From: Bacteroidota bacterium
GTDB lineage: Bacteria; Bacteroidota; Bacteroidia; Flavobacteriales; Weeksellaceae
DNA: 64,000 nucleotides
Assembly: GCA_023386965.1 (NCBI GenBank)
Contig: JAEWIR010000046.1
Coordinates: forward strand, 1 to 64,000
Reading direction: 5' to 3'
This document shows positions 1-8,473 of the stretch, piece after piece. The notes under the pieces were generated by a model. That model was not told the DNA's origin. It was given only the letters and a program-made list of their open reading frames with translations, and made no database searches. A program made the translations under genes and the position numbers. Positions within the stretch are counted from its first letter, which is position 1. Every line of letters starts with the position of its first letter.

Positions 1-1
1 A

Positions 2-190
2 GGGTTTTCAACCGATGTAGCACAGCGTCTCAATCATCATCTTAATGGCCTGCATAAATTCACCTCTTCTGTACGTGACTGGAGAGTGGTTTATATAGCG
101 CCATACCAAACAAAAAAAGAAGCTTTAATAGAGGAGAAACGAGTAAAAAGACTGAATAGAAATTCAATCTTAAAGTTAATTGCTGGTTAA
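2..190 (+). CDS. GIY-YIG nuclease family protein, C-terminal part
   Basis: The window opens inside this reading frame; 62 codons and a TAA stop are visible and the 5' end is missing. The translation has the layout of the C-terminal half of small single-domain GIY-YIG proteins (usually about 80-100 residues): an Arg-Leu-Asn-His-His segment, then the lineage-typical Lys-Phe-Thr, a Trp-Arg-Val-Val-Tyr strand, and a Glu-Ala-Leu-Ile-Glu-Glu-Lys-Arg helix carrying the catalytic-type glutamate. The Gly-Ile-Tyr/Tyr-Ile-Gly strand itself lies outside the window. Such genes are common in multiple copies in flavobacterial genomes and their physiological role is unclear. A perfect hairpin begins five bases after the stop codon. 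Confidence 0.8.
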   Translation, partial: GFSTDVAQRLNHHLNGLHKFTSSVRDWRVVYIAPYQTKKEALIEEKRVKRLNRNSILKLIAG

Positions 191-194
191 AATA

Positions 195-216
195 TTCCCG
201 TCAAGAATGACGGGAA
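195..216. repeat. Perfect 9-bp hairpin after the GIY-YIG gene
   Basis: TTCCCGTCA and TGACGGGAA form a perfect stem around an AGAA loop, starting four bases after the upstream stop codon. No T-run follows on either side, so a standard intrinsic terminator is not a good explanation. The remaining 180 bases up to the end of rsmE hold no gene; they contain a widely spaced inverted pair (GTGGCTC near 242, GAGCCAC near 361). This looks like degenerate intergenic repeat material. Confidence 0.6.
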
Positions 217-396
217 GCAATAAGGATAGGTTGTAGTTAGCGTGGCTCTCAAACAGATCATTGGAAATCTTCTGAAGTTCCATTTGCCTCCTTGCCATGA
301 AATTTACTTATGTGACCTCTCTCGAAATCTCAAGGTTCAGTTTGATAAGTTAGGTTCCACGAGCCACTTTTGCAGAAGATAAATGCTCAACGTATA

Positions 397-1098
397 CTAT
401 CGTCCTCCATTTATCCGGTTGTAATTCCATGCTGCTACAAATGTACCTGCCGTTTCGGTGCGTAACCTTTGTTTACCCAGCGAAACCGCTGTGATGCCAG
501 CGTCTGCCAGCAGCTTAATCTCTGCCGGACTGAAATCGCCCTCAGGTCCTATCATAAAGGTTATTCTGTCCATAATAGGAATCTGATGGAGTTCTCTTCT
601 CTCAAAAGCAGAATCACAGTGTGCTACAAATGTTTCCCCGGGGGCCTGTTTCTGAATAAAATCTGAAAGCTTGGTTAGGTTGTTCACCTTTGGAAAGTGA
701 AAACGAAGCGACTGTTTGGATGCGGCGATCACCTGCTTCTGTAATTTTTCGAAGTTCAAATTCCGCCGTTCCGTCTTTTCCGTCAGTAAGAATGTTATCT
801 CGCTGATGCCCATTTCAGTGGCTTTTTCCACGAAAAATTCGATACGGTCTATATTTTTGGTTGGTGCAATCGCAATATGAAGGTTCAGGGAAAAGGGTAG
901 AGCCGGCGGAAGGTATTTTACATTATCCAAAATAACTTTTTTACCCTCCAGGATCAGCTGGCCGTTTGCCGCATTTCCTTTTCCGTCAGTGACTGTAATT
1001 TCATCACCATCACGCATACGCAAAACCTTAAGGATGTGCTGCTGTTCATCTTCATCAATCTTAACTTCGGGGAAAATTTCGCCAAAAAATAATTTCAT
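397..1098 (-). CDS. rsmE: 16S rRNA m3U1498 methyltransferase RsmE
   Basis: A 233-residue SPOUT-class methyltransferase that methylates N3 of U1498 in 16S rRNA using S-adenosylmethionine. The N-terminal PUA-like part has the family's His-Ile-Leu-Lys-Val-Leu-Arg segment (about residues 21-28). The C-terminal knot carries the cofactor signatures Ile-Gly-Pro-Glu-Gly (about 183-187) and Leu-Arg-Thr-Glu-Thr-Ala (about 212-217). I chose the ATG at 1098; a GTG one codon upstream (1101) is also in frame. The gene starts 11 bases after the stop of tsaD on the same strand, so the two are probably co-transcribed as a tRNA/rRNA modification pair. Length is normal for the family. Confidence 0.95.
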   Translation of the reverse strand: MKLFFGEIFPEVKIDEDEQQHILKVLRMRDGDEITVTDGKGNAANGQLILEGKKVILDNVKYLPPALPFSLNLHIAIAPTKNIDRIEFFVEKATEMGISEITFLLTEKTERRNLNFEKLQKQVIAASKQSLRFHFPKVNNLTKLSDFIQKQAPGETFVAHCDSAFERRELHQIPIMDRITFMIGPEGDFSPAEIKLLADAGITAVSLGKQRLRTETAGTFVAAWNYNRINGGR

Positions 1099-1109
1099 CA
1101 CTGTATGAA

Positions 1110-2150
1110 TTAATCCTTATTAGTGAAATCAGACACCAGATCATACCTGGCTGCGGCAGAAACGGAGAGGTCCGAAAATTCACCACGTTCAAATTTGAGT
1201 TTTGCTACCATGGCAATCATTGCGGCGTTATCTGTAGTATACTCAAATTTTGGTATATAAATATTCCAACCTAATCGTCGTCCTGTATCCTGCATTGCTT
1301 CTCTCAGTGCTGAGTTGGCTGAAACACCTCCTGCTATCGCAACTTCGGAAATTTTCAGTTCAGTAGCTGCCTTTGTAAGTTTCTGCATCAGGATGTCTAC
1401 GATGCTTTTCTGAACTGACGCACAAAGATCATTTATGTTTTCGCTGATGAATTCCGGATTCTTCCTTACTTCTTTTTGGATAAAATAAAGCACAGAAGTT
1501 TTGATACCGCTAAAGGAGTAATCGTACTCCTGCATCTTCGGTTTGCTGAATTCATAGGCTGTAGAATTTCCGTCTTTGGCTAATCTGTCAATAATAGGAC
1601 CCGCCGGATAATCCAGACCAAATATCTTTCCGATCTTGTCGAAGGCTTCACCTGCAGCATCGTCCGTAGTTTTACCGATGATCTGCATGTCAAAATAGTC
1701 CTTAACCAGTACAATCATTGTATGTCCACCGCTAACAGTAAGACATAGGAAAGGGAATTTCGGAGGCACAGGATTTGCATCGGCAATAAAATGCGCTAAA
1801 ATGTGGGCCTGGAGGTGATTTACCTCAATTAAGGGTACATTCAGGCTCATAGCCAGAGACTTAGCAAATGAAGTTCCTACAAGTAGTGATCCCAACAGGC
1901 CGGGGCCGCGGGTGAAGCCTACAGCGTCAATATCATTTTGTTGTATATTTGCTCTGGTTAGGGACTGCTGTACTACTGGAATGATGTTTTGCTGATGCGC
2001 ACGGGAAGCCAGTTCGGGGACAACCCCGCCGTATAAGTTGTGAATTTCCTGATTGGCTGCAATATTGGAGAGAATCTCATTACCTCTGATTACTGCGGCA
2101 GAAGTATCGTCACAGGACGACTCTATCCCTAAAATTATTGACTCGTTCAT
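1110..2150 (-). CDS. tsaD: tRNA t6A37 threonylcarbamoyltransferase TsaD
   Basis: TsaD transfers the threonylcarbamoyl group from threonylcarbamoyl-AMP to A37 of ANN-decoding tRNAs, acting with TsaB and TsaE in the cytoplasm. The 346-residue product starts with the family's Ile-Leu-Gly-Ile-Glu-Ser-Ser-Cys-Asp-Asp motif, has the metal-binding His-Leu-Gln-Ala-His segment, a Val-Ser-Gly-Gly-His-Thr phosphate loop and the C-terminal Ala-Gly-Gly-Val-Ser-Ala-Asn motif. The frame stays open for another 111 codons upstream, but that stretch is the antisense of tamB and resembles no TsaD; the ATG at 2150 gives the standard length. It lies four bases from the divergent tamB start. A TATATTTG -7 box sits eight bases upstream of the ATG. 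Confidence 0.97.
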   Translation of the reverse strand: MNESIILGIESSCDDTSAAVIRGNEILSNIAANQEIHNLYGGVVPELASRAHQQNIIPVVQQSLTRANIQQNDIDAVGFTRGPGLLGSLLVGTSFAKSLAMSLNVPLIEVNHLQAHILAHFIADANPVPPKFPFLCLTVSGGHTMIVLVKDYFDMQIIGKTTDDAAGEAFDKIGKIFGLDYPAGPIIDRLAKDGNSTAYEFSKPKMQEYDYSFSGIKTSVLYFIQKEVRKNPEFISENINDLCASVQKSIVDILMQKLTKAATELKISEVAIAGGVSANSALREAMQDTGRRLGWNIYIPKFEYTTDNAAMIAMVAKLKFERGEFSDLSVSAAARYDLVSDFTNKD

Positions 2151-2154
2151 TACA

Positions 2155-5100
2155 ATGGCAAATATAGAGAATAATAAAAACAGTAACGAGCAGCATTCAA
2201 ATACTATTCCCGAAAAAATCGGTGAAAAAGTAGAGCAGGTAAAGGAGGTGGTCTCCGATGTAGTGCAGGATCCCGTGGGTTCAGCAGGCGCTATTGTAGA
2301 GCAGGCTGCAAAGGATGTAACCAGCGTTCGCTGGTGGGTGAGATTAATGCTCATTATTTTCTGGTTCAGCCTCTCGCTGGTCGTATTTGCACTGGTGGCA
2401 GTAAATTTACCTGTAACAAAACGCTGGGCAGCCAACCAGGCACTGCAGATCCTTAACCAGGATTTTAAGGCAGAGATGTCCACACGCGACGTCCATGTGG
2501 ATTACTTTGGAGATGTAACCATTCGCGGCCTTACAATTAAAGACTATAAAGGACTTGAATTCATAAAAGTTCGTGAATTCCGTGCCAACTCCAACTGGAT
2601 TGCTTTGGCCAGCAATGCTATCCGCGGCAGCAGTAACTCGCTCAGTTTTGATGCGCTGACATTGACCGAAGCGGATATAAAGGTAATTACCTATGAAGGC
2701 GACAGCATTTCCAACTTCATCAGGTATATCGGAAATTTTGATTCAGGAAAGAAAGCAGATCCCACCAAACCTCCTTTTCTGCTCAATTCCCGGGTAGAAC
2801 TTGTGAATTCCAAGGTTTCCATCATCAACAGGAACAGCGATGGCGACAAAGGCCGGTGGTTGGTAGCCCAAAACCTAAACCTGCGTGCACCGAGTGTTCG
2901 TGTAAATGGTGGCGATGTTTTCGCTCAGGTTAATAATCTTAGCTTCAATACAAGCCGCTGGGGCAAGAAACATACTGTAGATACCTTTTCAGCGGATATT
3001 TCCCTTACCAAAGATTTTCTCTCACTGCGGGATCTTACCCTCCTTACAGACCACACCCTGTTGCAGGGCGATGTAAAATTCAATCTGAATAACGGATCGT
3101 GGGCAGATTTTACCAACCGGGTCCGTTGGGAAATGGTAATGAAGCAGGGTAGTCAGATCAGCGGCTATGACATCAGTTATTTTGTTACACAATGGGATAA
3201 TTATAAGCCGGTAAACATCTCCGGATCGATGGCCGGACCTCTTAACAACTTCTACCTCAGTAACTTTGTTCTGGGGAACCCGGATGTCAGTATTCGTACC
3301 GGTACCATGAAACTCAGTAACTTACTGAACGGAAAGTTTGTAATTGAAACCAATGACCTGTCTACCGACTTTACCTATAAAGGTCTGAAAGCCATGCTGC
3401 CTACTTTTGTCTCCGAAAAGATGAAGAATTTTGCGGATGATTTCGGCAGGCTCAGATACCGTGGTGCTGCAAGGGTAATGCCCGAGCAGATTTATATACC
3501 CAGAGGCAATCTGATTACAGGTATTGGCAGGGCAAATATCCGTAATTTCTACCTGACCGATTACAGCACGGTTATGCCCAAATACCGTGGATATGCTGAG
3601 GTTTTTGATCTCAACACCTCTATAATCACCAAAAGTAAGCAGGTTGGACTCATCACAGGTAAATTTAATGTGGACGGGCAGAGTTTTGATGTGAATACCA
3701 TGCGCATCCGCACGCAGTCCCAGATTGCCAGCATTGAAATTTTAGATAAAGTAATCAATAATGTCACTCTGGACGGGTTGCTGGACCACAGAACCTATAA
3801 TGGACTTGTAAAGGTAAATGACGACCAGGCGCGTGGCACGGTGAAGGGGCTTATAGATTTCCGGACCTCGCGGATCCTGGCCGATATAAATGCAGATATT
3901 GGCTATCTGAACCTGAATTATTTTACCGGGGCCTCCGGCAGCCAGGTGATGAGCGGTCAGGTGAACGGCAATATAGCGATGACCAGTCTGAACGATATGA
4001 ACCTGGATGCGGAGCTTACAAATTTGAATTTCGCCACTTCCACTCAAAAATTTAATATACCAAATGCAAAAGTACAGGCCTTTTTTGAGGACGGCAGCCG
4101 GGTTGTGGTAGTAGATGCACCGGGCGCTGTAAGCGGCAGGATTGCGGGGCGTTATAATTTGGGTGATCTTCCCGCAATGATAGAAAACGGCCTTAACAAA
4201 ATCCTGGTTGGCCCGCCGCCACGCCGCATGTTCCGTGGGCAGAATTTTAATATGGAATTCAATATCCGCCAGAATCTGGTAAATTACTTTATGCCCGACC
4301 TGCGAATCCCGCGAGGAGCCTTTGTAAACGGTTCGTATAATGGGGATGCCAACAACCTGGTCCTGAATCTTGATGCGTCCGAACTGATGTATTACATGAC
4401 GAAAAAGCAGGATATAACCGATGCAGACCGTGCGCTTGCGGCGGTAAACCCAGAGTACCGGATCACACAAAGCGACCTTGTAAAGCGGGACAGTGTTATG
4501 GTAAACAATCTAGTGGTTCGCATCAATACAGCCAATCTCGAAGAACAGATATTCGCCAAGGTGGACCGGGCTCAGTATGGTAATAATATTCTTAAGGATG
4601 TAAGCATAACGGGCCGAAATGAAAACAACCGGATACTTCATATTGCGACCAATTTTCAGCACGGCAGTCCGCAGGAAGAAATTAACGGAGAACTCAAGAG
4701 TTACAGCATTAATTTAAATCAGTCTACAAACACCCAGGGTGACTATATAGTACGGTTTGACCCTACTTCAGTCAATTTCAATAACGTAACATGGAGTATT
4801 GATACCAGTCCGCAACTTAATCATTCCATCACCTACCGTAAGGCAACAAAAGATTTCCTAATTGAGAATCTGCGTATTTTCTCGGACAGCAGCGAATTGC
4901 TTGTGAAAACAGCGACTTTCAAATCTGCTAAGGATTTCCATGCCGAGGCTGAAGTGAAAAACATGCAGATTGCCAAAATCCTGGAAATGCAGGCCGGTGG
5001 TAATTCGCTGGATATGCAGGGACTTGCAAACGGGAGCATCAATATCACAATGAACAGTAATAACCTGGAACCTCTGGTGGATTTGAGGGTTGATAACATT

Positions 5101-6912
5101 ACTATGGACGGCGAGGATCTGGGTAATATCGTAATTAATGCTAAGAATTCAGCCACACCTAATGTGTTTGACATAGAAGCTCAGGTAATCTCCGCCGGAA
5201 TCATCGGTGATAACAATCTGTTGGTAAGTGGCACGATTGACAATAACACGCCTTCACCTACACTGGACATCAAGGCCGATATGAATGACTTCGATCTAAA
5301 ATTTGCCAATCAGTTTGTGAAAGGAATTTTTAGCAATATGCGCGGTTATGCCAATGGGGTACTTTCTGTGAACGGCACGATGAAGGACCTGGATTACAGT
5401 GGTGACATCGCAATGAGTAAATTCGGGCTTAAACTTGATTTTACAGGTGTCGATTACTCTTTTGAAGACACTGTAATTCCATTGTCACGGGGCCGCGCTA
5501 TCCTTAATAATATTGGAGTTCGGGACGGCCGAAACAATTCCAGCGGTACAATTTCCGGTGCCATCTATTTTGAAACCCTGGCCTCTATGGCGGTCGAACT
5601 CATTATGAGGGCGGATAACCTGATGATGCTGAATACCACGCAAAGCGATTACGATTTGTTCTGGGGTAGGATCTACGGTCAGGGAGATCTCTATGTTTCC
5701 GGTCCCGTGAAGTCGCTGAGTATACAGACGCCGAATATGAGGGCCCTCAACAACAGTGTATTTACTTTTAACTCCAATTCCACCTCGAATGTTGAGGAAT
5801 TTAAGATGCTGAGGTTTCTGAAGGAAGATGACAAAGGAGTGATTACCCTCGAAGATAAAAAACGGTCAGGCGCCAATATGAACATCGACTTTAACCTGGC
5901 TGTGGACAAAGGAACTACAGTGAATGTACTGGTAGGAGATGATATTGGGAACATCTCGGTGCGCGGAACATCCGACGAACTCAGGTTTGTGATGGCCCGA
6001 ACCGGAAACATTGAAATGAACGGTTCTTATATCGTTGAAAACGGAACCTTCACCTCCAAAGCCGTCCTGAACCGTACCTTCCAGATTGTGCAGGGCAGCA
6101 GCATCCGCTGGGATGGCGATGCCTTAACTCCCGCGCTTGACATCACGGCCAACTATATGCGGACCGTTTCCAATACAGGCGATTATCTGGGAGTTGGTTC
6201 ATTGCAGCCTGTAAATGTTCTGCTTCAAACCAGGATCACTCAAACCCTGAATAATCCCAAAATTGAACTGGGTGTCTCGGCTGTTGATGTTTCCAGCCAG
6301 ATCCGCGAAACCCTGGCATCGAAAATGAATCAGGAGGATGAAAAGGTGATTCAGTTTGGGTCTGTATTATTGCTGAATCGCTTTAACACGACTGCAACCG
6401 GTCTGGACGTAGGAAACATTGCCGAGAATACAGGATACAACCTGCTTTTCCGACAGCTGGGTTCGGTACTGAACACCATCAGTAATGAATTTCAGATTGA
6501 CCTCAATTATGTTCGCGGCGATGAGGCATCTAATACTGGAGACCGTGCCAATGCGGGAGTGAGTTTTGATCTGTCTCCACGTGTAAAGGTGAAAACGGGT
6601 CTCGGTATACCTTTGTCCAGAGGACCGGAGGGCACCGACACCGACCTTCTGTCTGGAGAAGGAACTGTAGAAATTGATGTAAGCAAGAAAAATGACGGCA
6701 CACTGGTGCTTCGTGGCTACTCCAAACCAATGAATATCGGGATGGGAAGCGGTGGAAGTAACGGTGCAGCCAACCAAACCTACGGAGGTGGGGTAGTATG
6801 GAGTAAAAGTTTTAATACCATCTTTAAAAGAAAGCAGAAGGATAAAATACCCTCCACAGAAAAACCGTCAAATACCAAAGAATCAAAAATAAAAGATTCA
6901 ATTGCTTTGTAA
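2155..6912 (+). CDS. tamB: TamB-type translocation and assembly module protein
   Basis: A 1585-residue envelope protein of the TamB/DUF490 (AsmA-like) superfamily. These proteins are anchored in the inner membrane and span the periplasm; they are linked to outer-membrane protein insertion and phospholipid transport. One membrane helix follows a charged, coiled N-terminus (about residues 60-85). A very long region of short beta-strand repeats follows, and the last 400 or so residues carry the conserved TamB domain ending in a barrel-like tail. The start is the ATG at 2155; the frame extends 34 codons further upstream but only inside tsaD. Size is in the normal flavobacterial range. No TamA-like gene is next to it here. 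The product ends in a Lys/Ser-rich tail of about 35 residues. Confidence 0.93.
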   Translation: MANIENNKNSNEQHSNTIPEKIGEKVEQVKEVVSDVVQDPVGSAGAIVEQAAKDVTSVRWWVRLMLIIFWFSLSLVVFALVAVNLPVTKRWAANQALQILNQDFKAEMSTRDVHVDYFGDVTIRGLTIKDYKGLEFIKVREFRANSNWIALASNAIRGSSNSLSFDALTLTEADIKVITYEGDSISNFIRYIGNFDSGKKADPTKPPFLLNSRVELVNSKVSIINRNSDGDKGRWLVAQNLNLRAPSVRVNGGDVFAQVNNLSFNTSRWGKKHTVDTFSADISLTKDFLSLRDLTLLTDHTLLQGDVKFNLNNGSWADFTNRVRWEMVMKQGSQISGYDISYFVTQWDNYKPVNISGSMAGPLNNFYLSNFVLGNPDVSIRTGTMKLSNLLNGKFVIETNDLSTDFTYKGLKAMLPTFVSEKMKNFADDFGRLRYRGAARVMPEQIYIPRGNLITGIGRANIRNFYLTDYSTVMPKYRGYAEVFDLNTSIITKSKQVGLITGKFNVDGQSFDVNTMRIRTQSQIASIEILDKVINNVTLDGLLDHRTYNGLVKVNDDQARGTVKGLIDFRTSRILADINADIGYLNLNYFTGASGSQVMSGQVNGNIAMTSLNDMNLDAELTNLNFATSTQKFNIPNAKVQAFFEDGSRVVVVDAPGAVSGRIAGRYNLGDLPAMIENGLNKILVGPPPRRMFRGQNFNMEFNIRQNLVNYFMPDLRIPRGAFVNGSYNGDANNLVLNLDASELMYYMTKKQDITDADRALAAVNPEYRITQSDLVKRDSVMVNNLVVRINTANLEEQIFAKVDRAQYGNNILKDVSITGRNENNRILHIATNFQHGSPQEEINGELKSYSINLNQSTNTQGDYIVRFDPTSVNFNNVTWSIDTSPQLNHSITYRKATKDFLIENLRIFSDSSELLVKTATFKSAKDFHAEAEVKNMQIAKILEMQAGGNSLDMQGLANGSINITMNSNNLEPLVDLRVDNITMDGEDLGNIVINAKNSATPNVFDIEAQVISAGIIGDNNLLVSGTIDNNTPSPTLDIKADMNDFDLKFANQFVKGIFSNMRGYANGVLSVNGTMKDLDYSGDIAMSKFGLKLDFTGVDYSFEDTVIPLSRGRAILNNIGVRDGRNNSSGTISGAIYFETLASMAVELIMRADNLMMLNTTQSDYDLFWGRIYGQGDLYVSGPVKSLSIQTPNMRALNNSVFTFNSNSTSNVEEFKMLRFLKEDDKGVITLEDKKRSGANMNIDFNLAVDKGTTVNVLVGDDIGNISVRGTSDELRFVMARTGNIEMNGSYIVENGTFTSKAVLNRTFQIVQGSSIRWDGDALTPALDITANYMRTVSNTGDYLGVGSLQPVNVLLQTRITQTLNNPKIELGVSAVDVSSQIRETLASKMNQEDEKVIQFGSVLLLNRFNTTATGLDVGNIAENTGYNLLFRQLGSVLNTISNEFQIDLNYVRGDEASNTGDRANAGVSFDLSPRVKVKTGLGIPLSRGPEGTDTDLLSGEGTVEIDVSKKNDGTLVLRGYSKPMNIGMGSGGSNGAANQTYGGGVVWSKSFNTIFKRKQKDKIPSTEKPSNTKESKIKDSIAL
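2159..2166 (-). promoter_or_regulatory. -7 box of tsaD, inside the tamB coding start
   Basis: Minus-strand TATATTTG matches the Bacteroidetes -7 consensus TAnnTTTG. It lies eight bases upstream of the tsaD ATG and overlaps tamB codons 2-4. No clear TTG is seen at the -33 spacing. The leader would be very short. Confidence 0.55.
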
Positions 6913-6965
6913 TTATTAGGTTGAACATAAGGTCGCGTTAAATAATCGTTAATACATTCTATATA

Positions 6966-6996
6966 TTGTGTTGTTTAATATTTTTTCGTAATTTTG
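6966..6996 (+). promoter_or_regulatory. Promoter of the Lrp/AsnC gene
   Basis: TTG at 6966-6968, a 20-base spacer, and TAATTTTG at 6989-6996 give a full match to the flavobacterial -33/-7 consensus. The predicted start of transcription is near 7000, about 40 bases before the ATG. Confidence 0.75.
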
Positions 6997-7039
6997 CAAA
7001 AAATACAGCGATTTATTAATAAATACTCAATTAAATAAA

Positions 7040-7510
7040 ATGAATTATCAGTTAGATGAGATAGACAAGAGAATTCTTGATTTTCTGGTGAAAAACACCC
7101 GTATGCCCTTTACCGAAATTGCTAAACAAATGGACGTTTCTGCCGGTACAATTCATGTTCGGGTTAAGAAAATGGAGGATGCCGGAATCATTCTTGGATC
7201 TTCACTTAGTATAGATTATGGCAAACTGGATTACCATTTCACTGCCTTTATCGGAATTCTTCTTACCAAATCCAACCGTACCCAGGAAGTACTGAAAGAA
7301 TTGGCTACTATTCCAAACGTTGTGGAAGCCAGCGTAATTTCTGGAAAATATAATATTTTCTGTAAGATGCGTGCCAAGAATACCGAGGATGCCAAAAGAA
7401 TCATTTATATGATTGATGACATCCAGGATGTAATGAGAACCGAAAGTATGATCTCCATGGAAGAGTATCTGAGCGACAAGAACAGACTTATTGATGCCGT
7501 AAGGATCTAA
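7040..7510 (+). CDS. Lrp/AsnC family transcriptional regulator
   Basis: A 156-residue regulator with an N-terminal winged helix-turn-helix (about residues 5-55, with the family's Leu-Asp-Glu-Ile-Asp-Lys-Arg-Ile-Leu start) and a C-terminal ligand-binding/oligomerisation domain (about 70-145). Family members bind DNA as dimers to octamers and usually respond to an amino acid; the effector cannot be read from the sequence. A clear -33/-7 promoter precedes it and a strong intrinsic terminator follows, so it is a single-gene unit. No adjacent amino-acid gene identifies its target. Confidence 0.94.
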   Translation: MNYQLDEIDKRILDFLVKNTRMPFTEIAKQMDVSAGTIHVRVKKMEDAGIILGSSLSIDYGKLDYHFTAFIGILLTKSNRTQEVLKELATIPNVVEASVISGKYNIFCKMRAKNTEDAKRIIYMIDDIQDVMRTESMISMEEYLSDKNRLIDAVRI

Positions 7511-7528
7511 GTTATTAATTACCTTTAC

Positions 7529-7565
7529 TGAAACCTGCGGATTGTTCGCAGGTTTCATTATTTTT
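7529..7565 (+). terminator. Intrinsic terminator of the Lrp/AsnC gene
   Basis: TGAAACCTGCG (7529-7539) pairs perfectly with CGCAGGTTTCA (7547-7557) around a seven-base loop and runs into TTATTTTT. The T-run also forms a TATTTTTG -7-like box (7559-7566) five bases before the next ATG. Confidence 0.85.
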
Positions 7566-7571
7566 GCACCT

Positions 7572-7949
7572 ATGGAAAGGAATGAATTTGCCAATGAAAG
7601 CCCTAAAAAAGATTTAGGTTTTATCCTGTCACTGCTCGCGCTTTTACTTTTCACAATTATGGGTATTGGTGTAGATGTGGATCAGTACCTGCAGCAAGCT
7701 GAACTTAAAATTCCGGAGTGGTATTTTTATATTATTTTTTCTGTGGATTTGCTTATAATCCTGTCGCTTCTCCTCATCTATCTATACAGTAAAATTGGAG
7801 TGATCCTCTTTCCGCTGCTGGTGGCCGCGCATTTTTATGCACACATCTATTATCTGGATACATTTCTCTATACAGATGTCACTTCACTGTTCCTCTTTAC
7901 AGGAATAGGTCTTCTTGCCTTTATTCCCAAATGGCAGTTCTTTAAATAA
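7572..7949 (+). CDS. Four-helix membrane protein of unknown function
   Basis: A 125-residue protein with four predicted hydrophobic helices (about residues 18-36, 50-71, 74-93 and 101-119) and short polar links; I do not recognise a family signature. The upstream frame is open for ten more codons, but the ATG at 7572 follows the terminator of the preceding gene and a -7-like box at 7559-7566, so it is the better start. The stop lies eight bases before the Rrf2 regulator, which suggests co-transcription and a possible link to nitrosative or iron-sulfur stress. That link is inference from position only. Confidence 0.8.
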   Translation: MERNEFANESPKKDLGFILSLLALLLFTIMGIGVDVDQYLQQAELKIPEWYFYIIFSVDLLIILSLLLIYLYSKIGVILFPLLVAAHFYAHIYYLDTFLYTDVTSLFLFTGIGLLAFIPKWQFFK

Positions 7950-7957
7950 CCTCACTG

Positions 7958-8389
7958 ATGTTTTCCAAAGCGTGTGAATATGCGATTAAAGCTGCGATCT
8001 ATGTTGCCAAGCAAAGTCTGCGGAACGAACTTGTCAACGTGAAGCAGGTAGCCGCATCCGTTGATGCACCCGTTGCCTTCACTGCCAAAATACTGCAGCG
8101 TATGAACCGGGAACAGATTCTGGAGTCCTCCCGCGGCAAGATGGGCGGTTTTGTTTTTGATGAGCAAAAGCAGAAATCCACTACCATTTACGATATCGTC
8201 ATTCTTTTTGACGGTCCCGGAGTATTTACAGAATGTGGACTGGGACTGCACAGATGCTCAGCTCTTAATCCCTGTCCGGTTCATGATGACTTTAAGATAG
8301 TACGTGAAAAACTGCAGATCATGACTCAGAAATTTTCCTTCTTTGACCTCGCTGTGCGAACTGAAAGTGGGTTGGCCTGGCTACGCTGA
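7958..8389 (+). CDS. Rrf2 family regulator with Fe-S cysteine triad (NsrR-like)
   Basis: A 143-residue Rrf2-type transcription factor with an N-terminal winged helix (about residues 1-65, including the Arg-Gly-x-x-Gly-Gly wing) and three cysteines at 93, 100 and 106. That spacing resembles the cluster-binding triad of NsrR and IscR. The gene directly precedes ric, and NsrR-type regulators are known to control ric (ytfE/scdA) in response to nitric oxide. This supports an NO-sensing or cluster-sensing role, but the sequence alone cannot separate NsrR-like from IscR-like function. It follows the four-helix membrane gene by eight bases. The likely operator at ric is described separately. Confidence 0.9.
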   Translation: MFSKACEYAIKAAIYVAKQSLRNELVNVKQVAASVDAPVAFTAKILQRMNREQILESSRGKMGGFVFDEQKQKSTTIYDIVILFDGPGVFTECGLGLHRCSALNPCPVHDDFKIVREKLQIMTQKFSFFDLAVRTESGLAWLR

Positions 8390-8420
8390 TTTTTTTTGTT
8401 TTTAAATAGGATAAAATAGT

Positions 8421-8437
8421 CCGAATTAAAAATTTGG
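8421..8437. promoter_or_regulatory. Candidate Rrf2 operator upstream of ric
   Basis: CCGAATT and AATTTGG are inverted repeats separated by AAA, with one mismatched position. The site sits directly before the TACCTTTG -7 box (8440-8447) and occupies the space of the promoter spacer, where a bound repressor would block RNA polymerase. The assignment to the neighbouring Rrf2 protein is inference. Confidence 0.4.
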
Positions 8438-8439
8438 TG

Positions 8440-8447
8440 TACCTTTG
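8440..8447 (+). promoter_or_regulatory. -7 box of ric
   Basis: TACCTTTG matches TAnnTTTG, 26 bases before the ric ATG. I see no TTG at the -33 position, as might be expected of a regulated promoter. Confidence 0.6.
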
Positions 8448-8473
8448 TCATATAATCTTAAAAAAAAAGTGAT

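Noticed and set aside
2151..2483. 111-codon upstream extension of tsaD
   Set aside because: It is antisense to the tamB N-terminus, is unlike any TsaD, and the ATG at 2150 gives the normal family length.
3742..4470. 242-codon open frame antisense to tamB
   Set aside because: It lies wholly inside tamB and has no start context or recognisable domain.
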